Assembly (NCBI GenBank): GCA_021820105.1
Contig: JAKAED010000009.1
Span: 1-50,190, forward strand
Length of the DNA: 50,190 nt
DNA from: Actinomycetes bacterium
GTDB taxonomy: Bacteria > Actinomycetota > Thermoleophilia > Solirubrobacterales > Solirubrobacteraceae
Reading direction: 5' to 3'
Positions within the stretch are counted from its first letter, which is position 1, and each line of letters starts with the position of its first letter. Under the pieces are notes generated by a model. It worked only from the letters and a program-made list of their open reading frames with translations, was not told the DNA's origin and ran no database searches. Of this stretch, positions 39,272 to 48,613 are shown in pieces. The position numbers and the translations under genes are program-made.

Positions 39272-41224
39272 ATGAGCCGACGGATCCGATCCGCGGCCTT
39301 GCCCGTCCATCGGCACTCGCTGTTGCAGTTCGTCCTGGACGGCTTCCTGGTCGCCTTCGCCTACCTGCTTGCCTTCTGGCTGCGCTTTGACGACGGGTTG
39401 CCGGCCAAGGGACCGGACGCCAAGTACATCCACCTCTTTGAGCACACCATCTGGTGGGTGGTGCCACTCACGCTGGCGGTCCTGGCCGGCTTCGGCGTCT
39501 ACGAGCGACTGTGGACCTACATCGGACAGCGGGACTTTGAGCAGGTCGCCAAGGGCACCGTCGTCACGACATTGCTCGTGGTGGGCGTCATCGCCCTCAC
39601 GCATCCGGTCATTGCGGTCACGCACAAGGCCGTTCCGCTGCCCGCCAGCGTCGCGGTGCTGTTCCTGCTGCTGATGTCAGCGCTGTTGTCGGGCACGCGC
39701 TTCCTGATCCAGCTCGTGACTGAGGGCAGGATCCGGAACCTCCGCATGGCCAAGGGCACGCGCGAGGTGCTGATCGTCGGCGCCGGTGAGGGTGGGCGGC
39801 TGGTCGTCCGGGAGCTGATGCGCAACCCCGAGCTGCGGATGCAGCCGGTCGGCTTCATCGACGACGATCCGCGCAAGCGCAGGCTCAAGGATGAGTACGG
39901 CCTGCGGGTGCTCGGCACCACTCGCGAGGATGACCTCGCCCGCGTGCTCGACGAGATCGAACCTGACGAGGTGATCATCGCGATCCCGTCCGCCCCGGGC
40001 ACGGTCAGGGCGGCCGTGGTGGGGGCCTGCCGCCGGCGCGGGATACCGGTGCGCACCACCCCGACCGTGTTTGAGATGCTGCAGGATGGCGCTGGGCAGC
40101 TGCGCGTGACGCGGCAGCTGCGTGAGGTGCGGGTGGAGGACATTCTCGGACGCGAGCCAGTGCACATGGAGCTCGAGCGGGTTGGCGCCTACCTCAGCGG
40201 CAAGGTCGTGATGGTCACCGGCGCCGGCGGCTCAATCGGCGCGGAGCTGTGCCGTCAGATCTCGCGGGTCGGTCCGCGCAAGCTCGTGCTGGTCGACCAT
40301 GCCGAGGACAACCTCTTTGAGATCTCTCGCGAGCTGGCGGACGAGCGGCACGTGAACGTTGCGGTGCCTGTGCTGGCCGACTGCAAGGAGGACGAACGCA
40401 TGCGCGAGGTCTTTGCCGAGCATCGGCCTGCGGTGATCTTCCACGCCGCCGCCTACAAGCATGTGGCGATGATGGAGATCAATCCGGTTGAGGCGGTGCG
40501 CAACAACTCGCTGGCGACGCTGTTGATGGCCCGTACCGCGGGGGAGTTCGGGGTGGAGACATTTGTGCTGATCTCCACTGACAAGGCGGTCAAGCCGGCC
40601 ACCGTCATGGGCGCTTCCAAGGCGCTGGCGGAGTGGGCGGTTGAGGCGATGGCCGCGCGCTATCCGGAAACCAGCTACGCGACGGTGCGCTTCGGCAATG
40701 TGCTCGGCTCCTCCGGCTCGGTCGTCCCGATCTTCCGCCGCCAGATTGCTGCCGGCGGCCCGGTGACAGTCACCGATGCGCGTATGGAGCGCTACTTCAT
40801 GACGATCCCAGAAGCTGTCCAGCTGGTGATCCGCTCGGGATCGCTTGCCGAGCAGAGCGGCGAGGTGTTCGTCCTGGAGATGGGCGAGCCGATCAAGATC
40901 CTGACGCTCGCCGAGACGATGATCAGGCTCTCCGGTCTGGAGCCGGGCCGCGATATTGCAATCGAGGTCGTCGGTGCCCGCGCCGGGGAGAAGTTCCAGG
41001 AGGTTCTGCTGAATCCCTATGAGCGGATGCAGCCCACGGCTGCGCAGAAGATCATCCGCGCTGAGCGGCCCCGACTCGATCCGACCTGGGTCAGGGAGAC
41101 GTTCGACCACATCAACCTGCTGGTGCTGGAGGGTGACGCCGCCGCCCTGGCAGAGCATGTCTCGAAACTCGACGCGCAGCGCGCAGCAGGCGGCGCGACC
41201 GCCATTGATGGCCTGGCATCGTAG
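39272..41224 (+). CDS. CapD-like nucleoside-diphosphate-sugar epimerase/dehydratase (polysaccharide biosynthesis)
   Basis: N-terminal TMs; VLIVGAGEGGRLVVREL; VMVTGAGGSIGAELCRQI; FVLISTDKAVKPATVMGASK. Confidence 0.95.
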   Translation: MSRRIRSAALPVHRHSLLQFVLDGFLVAFAYLLAFWLRFDDGLPAKGPDAKYIHLFEHTIWWVVPLTLAVLAGFGVYERLWTYIGQRDFEQVAKGTVVTTLLVVGVIALTHPVIAVTHKAVPLPASVAVLFLLLMSALLSGTRFLIQLVTEGRIRNLRMAKGTREVLIVGAGEGGRLVVRELMRNPELRMQPVGFIDDDPRKRRLKDEYGLRVLGTTREDDLARVLDEIEPDEVIIAIPSAPGTVRAAVVGACRRRGIPVRTTPTVFEMLQDGAGQLRVTRQLREVRVEDILGREPVHMELERVGAYLSGKVVMVTGAGGSIGAELCRQISRVGPRKLVLVDHAEDNLFEISRELADERHVNVAVPVLADCKEDERMREVFAEHRPAVIFHAAAYKHVAMMEINPVEAVRNNSLATLLMARTAGEFGVETFVLISTDKAVKPATVMGASKALAEWAVEAMAARYPETSYATVRFGNVLGSSGSVVPIFRRQIAAGGPVTVTDARMERYFMTIPEAVQLVIRSGSLAEQSGEVFVLEMGEPIKILTLAETMIRLSGLEPGRDIAIEVVGARAGEKFQEVLLNPYERMQPTAAQKIIRAERPRLDPTWVRETFDHINLLVLEGDAAALAEHVSKLDAQRAAGGATAIDGLAS

Positions 41225-41239
41225 ACTGCGGCGATTCAG

Positions 41240-42565
41240 ATGAGCGTTCCGTTCGCCCTCTCCATCCACAGCTTTGTCAACTCGATCGGCGCCTACGTCG
41301 GCTTTGGCTCGATTGTGGCTGTGGCACTGCTCGTCCTGTTGTACTTTGCGCACGCACGGGAGACCGCCACCCTGCGTGAGCGGCTTGACGACGCCCAGCA
41401 GCACATCAGCGGGCTCGAGGCACGGATCTCCCAGCTGCTTCAGTCACAGGGTGCTGCCCGTGGGCGTGTCCCTGGCATGCCGCCGACAGCCCCCGTTCCG
41501 CCGGTGCCAGCGCCCGGTCGCGCCGGCGCTGTGCAACCCCAGGCGGTGCGCCGCGTCCCCAGCCCGGTCACGGCCGCCGCAGGCGCCGCTCCGGTGCCGC
41601 CGGTGCGGCAGGTCCCGGGTCGGCCGCCGGCCGGCCGGAACGGCTTCCCGCCGGCGGCTCCCGTTGGCGTGGGAGCGCCGGCGCTGGCGTCGGCCACCAA
41701 GGTGCTGCCGGAGCCCGCCGTGGCGCCCGGCGCTCCGGCAGCTGACGACACGATCCTCGTACCGGCCGGGGCACAGGCTGCAAATGGGCACTCCGACGCA
41801 CCCTCCGGCCTGGTCGCTCCGGCGAAGCCTCTGACCGCGCGCGCGGCTGCCGCTCCAACCCCGAGCGCATCCCCTCGCGGCTCGCTCCCGCCTCGCGCCC
41901 AGATCGGGGCCGAGCCCGACCCCGAGGAATCGAGCGGCTCGGTGAACATTCGCCGCATTGGGGGCGCCCCGCGAGCTGCCGCCCCGTTCGGTTCGTTGCT
42001 TGATGAGACGCCGCGTGGCGGGCGCTTCGCCGGACGACTGCTGCCGCTGCTGATCGGCGCTGTCGCCATTGCCGTGATCGTCGCCGGCCTGATCATCATC
42101 ACCACCTCCTCCGGTGGCGGCGCCGCGGTGCAGGGCTCGCAGACCAAGTCCGGCCCCACGGGCGCAGCGCTCAAGCAGCAGCATCAGAAGGTGGTCCCGT
42201 TCACCCCCGGAGCTGTGAAGGTGGCCGTCTTGAACGGCACCGCGCAGGCCGGCCTGGCGGGCGCGGTGGGTAAGAAGCTCGGTACCGATGGCTACCGGCA
42301 GGGCACGATCACCAACGCCGCGTCACAGACGCAGACCGCCACCTATGTCTACTACGTGACCGGTCGGGCTCGAGCCACCAACCGCATCGCCGCGTTGCAT
42401 GTGGCCAAAGCTCTGGGGCTCGGCGCGGCGCGTGTGCGTCCCGCCAACCATGCCGCACTGAGCAGCTGCTCGATCAGCGCCAGCGGCGCGGCGCTGGGCT
42501 CGTGTTCGGCAACTGTCATCGTCTCCGTCGGTCAGGACCTGGTGAGCCTGGCAACCGGTGGTTAG
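41240..42565 (+). CDS. Membrane protein with C-terminal LytR_C-type domain, Ala/Pro-rich linker
   Basis: Hydrophobic segments near N-terminus and at LLPLLIGAVAIAVIVAGLIIITTS; VKVAVLNGTAQAGLAGAVGKKLGTDGYRQG. Confidence 0.75.
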   Translation: MSVPFALSIHSFVNSIGAYVGFGSIVAVALLVLLYFAHARETATLRERLDDAQQHISGLEARISQLLQSQGAARGRVPGMPPTAPVPPVPAPGRAGAVQPQAVRRVPSPVTAAAGAAPVPPVRQVPGRPPAGRNGFPPAAPVGVGAPALASATKVLPEPAVAPGAPAADDTILVPAGAQAANGHSDAPSGLVAPAKPLTARAAAAPTPSASPRGSLPPRAQIGAEPDPEESSGSVNIRRIGGAPRAAAPFGSLLDETPRGGRFAGRLLPLLIGAVAIAVIVAGLIIITTSSGGGAAVQGSQTKSGPTGAALKQQHQKVVPFTPGAVKVAVLNGTAQAGLAGAVGKKLGTDGYRQGTITNAASQTQTATYVYYVTGRARATNRIAALHVAKALGLGAARVRPANHAALSSCSISASGAALGSCSATVIVSVGQDLVSLATGG

Positions 42566-42608
42566 CCCCGCAGGTCGGGGCGCCGGCACCATCGCAGCGG
42601 GCGCACAG

Positions 42609-43181
42609 ATGGAAGCGCTACCACTCACACCAGGCGCCCTGCTGCTGGCACGGCACGGGCAGACCGATGACAACCTCGAGCCGCTGCGTGCGCAGGGCTT
42701 CCGCGATACACCGCTCAACGCAGTTGGGTTGGCGCAGGCGCGCGCGCTCGCGGAGCGCGTGGCGCGGGAGTTGGATGTGCGCTCGCTGTGGAGCTCGGAC
42801 CTGTCGCGCGCAGCCACCACGGCCCGCGTCGTGGGCGAGCGCATCGGGCTTGAGGTTGCGCTTGATGAGCGGCTCCGGGAGGGCAACCGCGGCGACTGGG
42901 AGGGGCGCCTGTTCACGGAGATCGCGGCTACGGAGCCGGATCTGTACGCGGCCTGGTTGCGCGGTGGCGCAGGTTTTCGCTTCCCCGGCGGGGAGTCCTT
43001 GCAGGAGCACTCAGACCGTGTCTGGGAGGCGCTTCAGGAGATCCGCGCACAGGGACCACTGCCTGCCATGGTCGTCTGTCACCGCGGGTCGATCCGCACC
43101 GTGCTCTGTCGCTCGGACCCACGTGGCCTGGATGCTTTCCATGACCACGACGTGCCCAACACCGGCGTGGTGGTCTGTTGA
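42609..43181 (+). CDS. Histidine phosphatase (phosphoglycerate mutase-like)
   Basis: LLLARHGQTDDNL, REGNRGDWEG, MVVCHRGSIRTVL. Confidence 0.93.
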   Translation: MEALPLTPGALLLARHGQTDDNLEPLRAQGFRDTPLNAVGLAQARALAERVARELDVRSLWSSDLSRAATTARVVGERIGLEVALDERLREGNRGDWEGRLFTEIAATEPDLYAAWLRGGAGFRFPGGESLQEHSDRVWEALQEIRAQGPLPAMVVCHRGSIRTVLCRSDPRGLDAFHDHDVPNTGVVVC

Positions 43182-45073
43182 TGCGCAGACGCTTTCCCGA
43201 GTTCGTCTTTGCCCTGCTGGTGCTCGCGACGATCGGCGCCTTCTTGCTTGTGCAGGCGCTGAAGACGGCTGATCCGCTGGTGTGGTTCAGGCCGGTGCCG
43301 ATTCCGGCGGTGATTGATCCGATTCACGGCAGGGTGTGTCTGAACAACAGAGGCCAGCCGCTCAATTACCGCCACACCCGGATCACGATCGAGATCAGCC
43401 ATACGGACACCGTCGGCGTCTACATCGTCAACGCCGCCAACGCGGCAGGCCCGACGGTGGCCACAGTCACATCGGGAACCCCGATGCTGGGGAGCGTGCC
43501 CGGCACCAAGCAGTGGCACCCGCGGACATTCACCTGGAATGGGCGCTTGGCCGGCGGCCGCCCCGCTCCGGACGGCACCTATTACTTCCGGATCTTCCTG
43601 CAGAAGCAGGGTAGGACGATCAACCTCTCAGACTCGCCGCTGCAGGTGATGACGCAGGCGCCGAAGGCGAAGGTGGTGGCTGTCAGTCTGCTCGGCCAGA
43701 AGGGTCCTACGACCGGCCCGGTTGTGCTCACACCTCCCCACGGCGAGCTGAAGATCAGCTACACCTCTGGCAGCCACACGCCTGGCGGCTACCGCCGGGT
43801 GTGGGTCGACGTGTACCGCACCGACGTGCAGGGCCCACCGCAGATGGTTGGTCCTCCAATCGCCGCTAGGACCACTGGAACCTGGGCGCGATGGAACGGT
43901 GAGATCGGTGGACAGCCGGCTCCGGCGGGAACCTACCTGTTCGGGCTGACTGCGCAGAACATGGCTTGCGACGTCTCCCATTGGCCGGCCAGATTGCCTC
44001 CGGCTCCCGGAACGACGCCCCACGCGGGGGCCAGCATCCGCTACCTGACCGTCACGCCGCCGCTCACCCCGACAGTCTCGGGCTCACGTGCCGCGGTGAC
44101 GGTCAGCTCTCCGGCGGGCCTGTTCAGATGGAAGCTGCGCCGCACCGGTACCAGGCGCGTGCTTGCTCACGGCGTCGGCCCGGCTGGAGGCGGCACAGTC
44201 GAGGTGAGGATGCCGCGTCGTCGCGCGGGTCTGTACACGCTGTTTGTCAGCTCTGGCAGCCAGAGCGCCGAGGTGCCGCTCGTGGCCTCCAAGGCCGGGG
44301 CCGCGGCCACCCGGGCACCGGTGCTGGTGGTTCTGCCGGCATTGACCTGGATGGGCAACAGTCCGGTTGATGACAACGGCAGCGGCTTTGCGGACACGCT
44401 CAATCGGGGGCGTGCCGCCGATCTGAACCGGCCGCTGGTCGACGGGCCGCCGAGCAGTCTGGGTTCGGACGCCGCCCTGCTGGCATACCTGGATGCTCAG
44501 CGCCTGAGCTACCAGCTCACAACAGACGTTGCGCTCGCTGAGAACACCGGCCCATCGCTGTTTGGTCGCAGTGGCGTGCTGATTGCGGATGGCGCTCAGT
44601 TCGTGCCAAGCTCGCTGGCCGCACACCTGCGCGGCTTCGTCAAGGGCGGCGGACGCGCGCTGGTGCTGGGTGCGGGCTCGCTGCGGGGTGTGAGCAGGCT
44701 GAGTGGCTGGCCCTCAAATCCAAGAGCGAGCGCGCCCAGTCTCGCGTCCACGGACATCTTCGGTGTGCGGCACGGACCCATAACCCCGACCGGAGGGCAG
44801 TTGATCAGCGAGCTCACGGACCAGCTCGGACTGTTCGCGAGCGCCCCGAGCTTCAGCGGCTTCAGTGTGTACCGGCCACTGACTCCGCCAAGCAGCTCAG
44901 CGCTGTCCGCGAGCGGTATCGGCAACCAGTCGGACGCGATTGTCGGCTTCCGTTACGGGAGTGGGATCGCGGTTGAGGTCGGCCTGCCGCAGTTTGGGTT
45001 CGCGCTGGCGCACAACATCGACGCCCAGGGCCTGATCGCGAGCGTCTGGCAGTTGCTCGCCAGCCAGGGCTGA
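43178..45073 (+). CDS. Membrane-anchored protein with FlgD-like Ig repeats and an N,N-dimethylformamidase-like C-terminal domain
   Basis: N-terminal TM; GRLAGGRPAPDGTYYFRIF and GEIGGQPAPAGTYLFGLTAQN; VLVVLPALTWMGNSPVDDNGSGFADTL. Confidence 0.65.
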   Translation: MMRRRFPEFVFALLVLATIGAFLLVQALKTADPLVWFRPVPIPAVIDPIHGRVCLNNRGQPLNYRHTRITIEISHTDTVGVYIVNAANAAGPTVATVTSGTPMLGSVPGTKQWHPRTFTWNGRLAGGRPAPDGTYYFRIFLQKQGRTINLSDSPLQVMTQAPKAKVVAVSLLGQKGPTTGPVVLTPPHGELKISYTSGSHTPGGYRRVWVDVYRTDVQGPPQMVGPPIAARTTGTWARWNGEIGGQPAPAGTYLFGLTAQNMACDVSHWPARLPPAPGTTPHAGASIRYLTVTPPLTPTVSGSRAAVTVSSPAGLFRWKLRRTGTRRVLAHGVGPAGGGTVEVRMPRRRAGLYTLFVSSGSQSAEVPLVASKAGAAATRAPVLVVLPALTWMGNSPVDDNGSGFADTLNRGRAADLNRPLVDGPPSSLGSDAALLAYLDAQRLSYQLTTDVALAENTGPSLFGRSGVLIADGAQFVPSSLAAHLRGFVKGGGRALVLGAGSLRGVSRLSGWPSNPRASAPSLASTDIFGVRHGPITPTGGQLISELTDQLGLFASAPSFSGFSVYRPLTPPSSSALSASGIGNQSDAIVGFRYGSGIAVEVGLPQFGFALAHNIDAQGLIASVWQLLASQG

Positions 45074-45138
45074 CGGGGTTCCGGGAGCAGCCTCTCTACG
45101 CTGCGGCCAGTGCAGCGACGCCTGGGACAGATGCATTG

Positions 45139-46620
45139 ATGAGTGGATACCTGAGACGTCTGCTTGGCGCGCTTGGCGCCTATCAGCTCGCAAGCGTGTT
45201 GCAGAAGCTGCTCGCCGTGCTGCTGCTGCCCGTCTACACCGGGCGGATCGCGCCCGGCGGGTACGGAATCGTTGAGACCCTGGCCACGTTCGTGATCTTC
45301 GTGAGTATCGTCGCCCGCTTCGGGATGATCGAGTCGTTCCTGCGCTACTACTTCAGCGACGAGAACCCCGCCAGACGCGATGCGCTGGTGCGGCGTGCGG
45401 TGCTGTTCACGCTCGTCAGCACGACCGTTGCCTGCGTCGTCCTGATCATCCCGGCCGGTCCGCTGGCGGAGGTCATAACAAGCCGCCAGGTACCGGGTGC
45501 GTTCCGCATCGCCGTGCTGGGAATCTGGTCCTTCACCAACCTCGAGCTGGCGCAGGCGGTGCTGCGAGTGGACGAGCGGCTGCGCGCGTACGCCGTCGTC
45601 AACTCGATCAACGTTCTGGTCACGGTGGCCGCGTCCGTGGTGCTGGTCGTGGGTTTGGGCCGTGGCTATGAGGGACTGCTGATCGCCAACTACGCGACCA
45701 GCACCGTGGTGCTCTTTGGGCTCTGGTTCCACCTCCGCAACCGGCTGGTCTGGACAATCTCGTCGTCAGGCGGGGCCGCTGAGAGCCTGCGAACACTCTT
45801 TCGCTTTGGCCTGCCAACGGTCCCGGCCGAAGCTTCCGTGTATGCGCTGAGCGTGCTCGACCGCCAATACATCGTTCACATCCAGGGTGCTGCGGCAGCC
45901 GGCCGCTACGCGATCGCGATGAAGGTCGCGGGCGCGGTGGCGTTCATTGTCATGGCCTTCCAGTATGCGTGGCCGCCGCTCGCCTACTCAATCACCGACG
46001 ACCATCAGGCGGCCCGCCTGTATTCCCTGGTCACCACCTACTACGCGCTGATCAGCGGTTGGTTCGTGGCGGGGCTCACACTTGAGGATCGCTACATCAT
46101 CCGGGTGCTGACGCCTCATCCTGGCTACTTCGGCTCCTACCGTGCGATCCCCTGGGTCTCGCTGGGGTGGGCGCTGTACGGGCTCTGGGTGGTCCTGCTC
46201 GTTGTTGCCGGCCGCGCGCAGGTGACGCGCCGCAACTTCCCAGCTGCGCTGGTGGGGCTCGTCATCAACATCGTCCTACTTGCCCTGCTTGTACCTCGTC
46301 TGGGGATCGCGGGAGGAGGGATCGCGCTGTGCGGCGCTTACCTGGCGATGCTCGCGGTGATGCATGTGCTGATCAGGCGGGCATTTCCGGTCGGCTTTGA
46401 GTGGAGACGCCTGCTGCAGCTCACGCTGGTCATCGGGGGACTGGCTGTGGCCGGTGACCTGCTGCTGCCCACCTCGGGCCTGGTGGGCTTCCTGGTGCGG
46501 GCAGCGCTCTTCCTCGCGATGCCAACGGTGCTGTGGCTCACCGGATTCGTGCACCGCACCGAGTTGGAGCAGGGGCTCGCGGTGCTGCGCCGCGCGCGGC
46601 AGCAACTGAGGGCGGCATGA
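45139..46620 (+). CDS. Polysaccharide flippase (Wzx/MATE-like, MOP superfamily)
   Basis: Polytopic protein; SGYLRRLLGALGAYQLASVLQKLLAVLLLPVYTGRIAPGGYGIVETLATF. Confidence 0.9.
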   Translation: MSGYLRRLLGALGAYQLASVLQKLLAVLLLPVYTGRIAPGGYGIVETLATFVIFVSIVARFGMIESFLRYYFSDENPARRDALVRRAVLFTLVSTTVACVVLIIPAGPLAEVITSRQVPGAFRIAVLGIWSFTNLELAQAVLRVDERLRAYAVVNSINVLVTVAASVVLVVGLGRGYEGLLIANYATSTVVLFGLWFHLRNRLVWTISSSGGAAESLRTLFRFGLPTVPAEASVYALSVLDRQYIVHIQGAAAAGRYAIAMKVAGAVAFIVMAFQYAWPPLAYSITDDHQAARLYSLVTTYYALISGWFVAGLTLEDRYIIRVLTPHPGYFGSYRAIPWVSLGWALYGLWVVLLVVAGRAQVTRRNFPAALVGLVINIVLLALLVPRLGIAGGGIALCGAYLAMLAVMHVLIRRAFPVGFEWRRLLQLTLVIGGLAVAGDLLLPTSGLVGFLVRAALFLAMPTVLWLTGFVHRTELEQGLAVLRRARQQLRAA

Positions 46621-47519
46621 GCCGGCCTCCGGTGAGCGTGGTGGTGCCCTTTGCTGGGACCACCGAGCAGGCGAGGGAGGTGATCGCGATGCTCCGCCGG
46701 CTCGACACCAGGCTGGATGACGAGCTGATCATCGCCGACAACAGCTGCACGGTGCCCAGGCTGCCGGGGCGGGTGATGGTGGTGGCCGCAGACGGCGAGG
46801 CTTCCGCCGGGCACGCTCGCAACGTGGGCGCTGCCGTGGTCCACAATGAGTGGATCCTGTTTCTGGATGCCGACGTGGTGGCGCCACCGGACCTGCTCGA
46901 CAGCTTCTTTTCGAACTGGATCAGCGATGAGGTCGGCGCGATCACGGGTGACATCGCGGGAATCCCCGACACCAGCACGCTTGCGGCGCGCTACGGCACG
47001 GCCCGTAACTTCCTCGGCCAGCGCGCTCACGTCAACCATCCGCTGCGGCCACGGGCTTCCAGCGCGAATCTGCTCGTGCGACGGGCCGCATTTGAGCAGG
47101 TGCACGGCTACACCGAGGGCATCAGAGCTGCGGAGGACACCGACTTCACATGGCGTCTGCAGCTGGCCGGATGGCAGCTCGCCTTCAACCAGCACGCCGT
47201 GGTGCAGCATGCGTACCGGAGCAGCCTGCGGGAGCTCGGCAGGCAATGGCGCGGCTACGCGGCGGGCGCCCGCTGGCTCGCCCAGCGCTACCCGGAGTTC
47301 AGGCCGGACCCCGGGTTGTACCGTGGGATCCGGTTGATCCTGAATTGGTTGCACATCGGCCCTGGCGTAGACGTCCGCGCCGACGGCCGCTCGTCCGCGG
47401 CCGGGCCGGAACTGTCCGTGCGCGACCGCCTCCAGTTCCTGTTCGTCCAGATCTACCTGGGGATCGAGGAGCAGATCGGCTTGCGGATGTCCAACCAGGC
47501 GGAGAGACGCAGGCGCTAA
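46617..47519 (+). CDS. Glycosyltransferase family 2
   Basis: VSVVVPFAGTTEQAREVIAML; ARNVGAAVVHNEWILFLDADVVAPPDLL; ATGA overlap with the flippase. Confidence 0.88.
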   Translation: MSRPPVSVVVPFAGTTEQAREVIAMLRRLDTRLDDELIIADNSCTVPRLPGRVMVVAADGEASAGHARNVGAAVVHNEWILFLDADVVAPPDLLDSFFSNWISDEVGAITGDIAGIPDTSTLAARYGTARNFLGQRAHVNHPLRPRASSANLLVRRAAFEQVHGYTEGIRAAEDTDFTWRLQLAGWQLAFNQHAVVQHAYRSSLRELGRQWRGYAAGARWLAQRYPEFRPDPGLYRGIRLILNWLHIGPGVDVRADGRSSAAGPELSVRDRLQFLFVQIYLGIEEQIGLRMSNQAERRRR

Positions 47520-48613
47520 TGCGTGTCGACCTCGTCGATCCGCCGGCCTATTCGCTGCCCTATGACCACGCCCTGGCGGTGGCCCTGGCCGGCCTCGGTG
47601 TGGACGTGCGTCTGGTCACGAGCCGCTTCGCGTACGGCTCCGCGCCCGCTCCGGAGGGGTACGTTCGCGAGGAACTCTTCTACCGCCACGCCGTTGGCGC
47701 GGCGGGCTCGCGTCTGCGAGCGCTCAGTAAGCGGGTTGAGCATCCGTTCGACGTGCTCAGGTACAGTCGCGCCGCCGGGCGGCGCGCGGAGGTCAGGCAC
47801 TTCCAGTGGCTGACCGTTCCGCGCCTCGACCTGCGAACGCTGCCGCGGGGTCCAAACGTCCTGACGATCCACGAACCGCTCAAGCGGGATCGGCGTCCGT
47901 TCCCGGCCTCGGCCTTTCGCGCCGTGGAGGCGATCGTGGTTCACACAGATGATGCGCGTCAGCGGGTCATAGCGGACCACGGCCTGGAATCCGACCGGGT
48001 GCACGTGATCCGCCACGGGGTCCTCACCGGCGACCCCGCGCGTGCCGACGGTCAGCTCCCACCGGAGCTGCCCCAGACGGACCTGCCGGTGGTGCTCTGC
48101 TTCGGCCTGATCCGGCCGTACAAGGGGGTTGAGACGCTGCTCCGGTCCTGGCGCGGGATCGCTGACGCGGAGCTCTGGATCGTCGGCCGGCCGATGATCG
48201 ATCTGGCCTCACTGAGACGTGAGGCGCCGCCGAACGTCCGGATCCTGGGACGCTTCGTCACGCCTGCGGAGGAAGCGGCGCTGTTCGCCCGCGCCGACCT
48301 GGTGGTCCTCCCGTACAGGCGCAGCGAACGCTTCGGCTTCTCCGGGGTTCTGGCCACCGCGCTCGGTTGTGGCAAGGCGATTGTGCTCAGCGAGGTGAGC
48401 GGGCTTGATGAGGTGGCAGCAATAGGCGCCGCCAGGGGCGTCGCTCCGGGTGACGTGGACGCGTTGCATGCCGCGCTCGCCGACCTACTGGCTGACGCCT
48501 CAGAACGGGACCGACTCGCCGTAGCGGCCGCGGAGGCGGCCGCGACCGTATATTCCTGGGACGCGGCGGCTCGCGCGACGCTCTCGCTCTACCGGGGGCT
48601 CGCCCGCGGATGA
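47519..48613 (+). CDS. Glycosyltransferase family 4/group 1
   Basis: MRVDLVDPPAYSLPYDHALAVALAGLGVDVRLVTSRF; VVLCFGLIRPYKGVETLLRSW; LPYRRSERFGFSGVLATALGCGKAIV. Confidence 0.9.
   Translation: MRVDLVDPPAYSLPYDHALAVALAGLGVDVRLVTSRFAYGSAPAPEGYVREELFYRHAVGAAGSRLRALSKRVEHPFDVLRYSRAAGRRAEVRHFQWLTVPRLDLRTLPRGPNVLTIHEPLKRDRRPFPASAFRAVEAIVVHTDDARQRVIADHGLESDRVHVIRHGVLTGDPARADGQLPPELPQTDLPVVLCFGLIRPYKGVETLLRSWRGIADAELWIVGRPMIDLASLRREAPPNVRILGRFVTPAEEAALFARADLVVLPYRRSERFGFSGVLATALGCGKAIVLSEVSGLDEVAAIGAARGVAPGDVDALHAALADLLADASERDRLAVAAAEAAATVYSWDAAARATLSLYRGLARG

Noticed and set aside
40232-41404. 390-aa ORF antisense to the CapD-like gene
   Set aside because: Shadow ORF; composition reflects the complementary codon bias.
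41440-42184. Minus-strand ORFs of 244-246 aa opposite the LytR_C protein
   Set aside because: Low-complexity Ala/Pro/Gly shadow of the Ala/Pro-rich linker.
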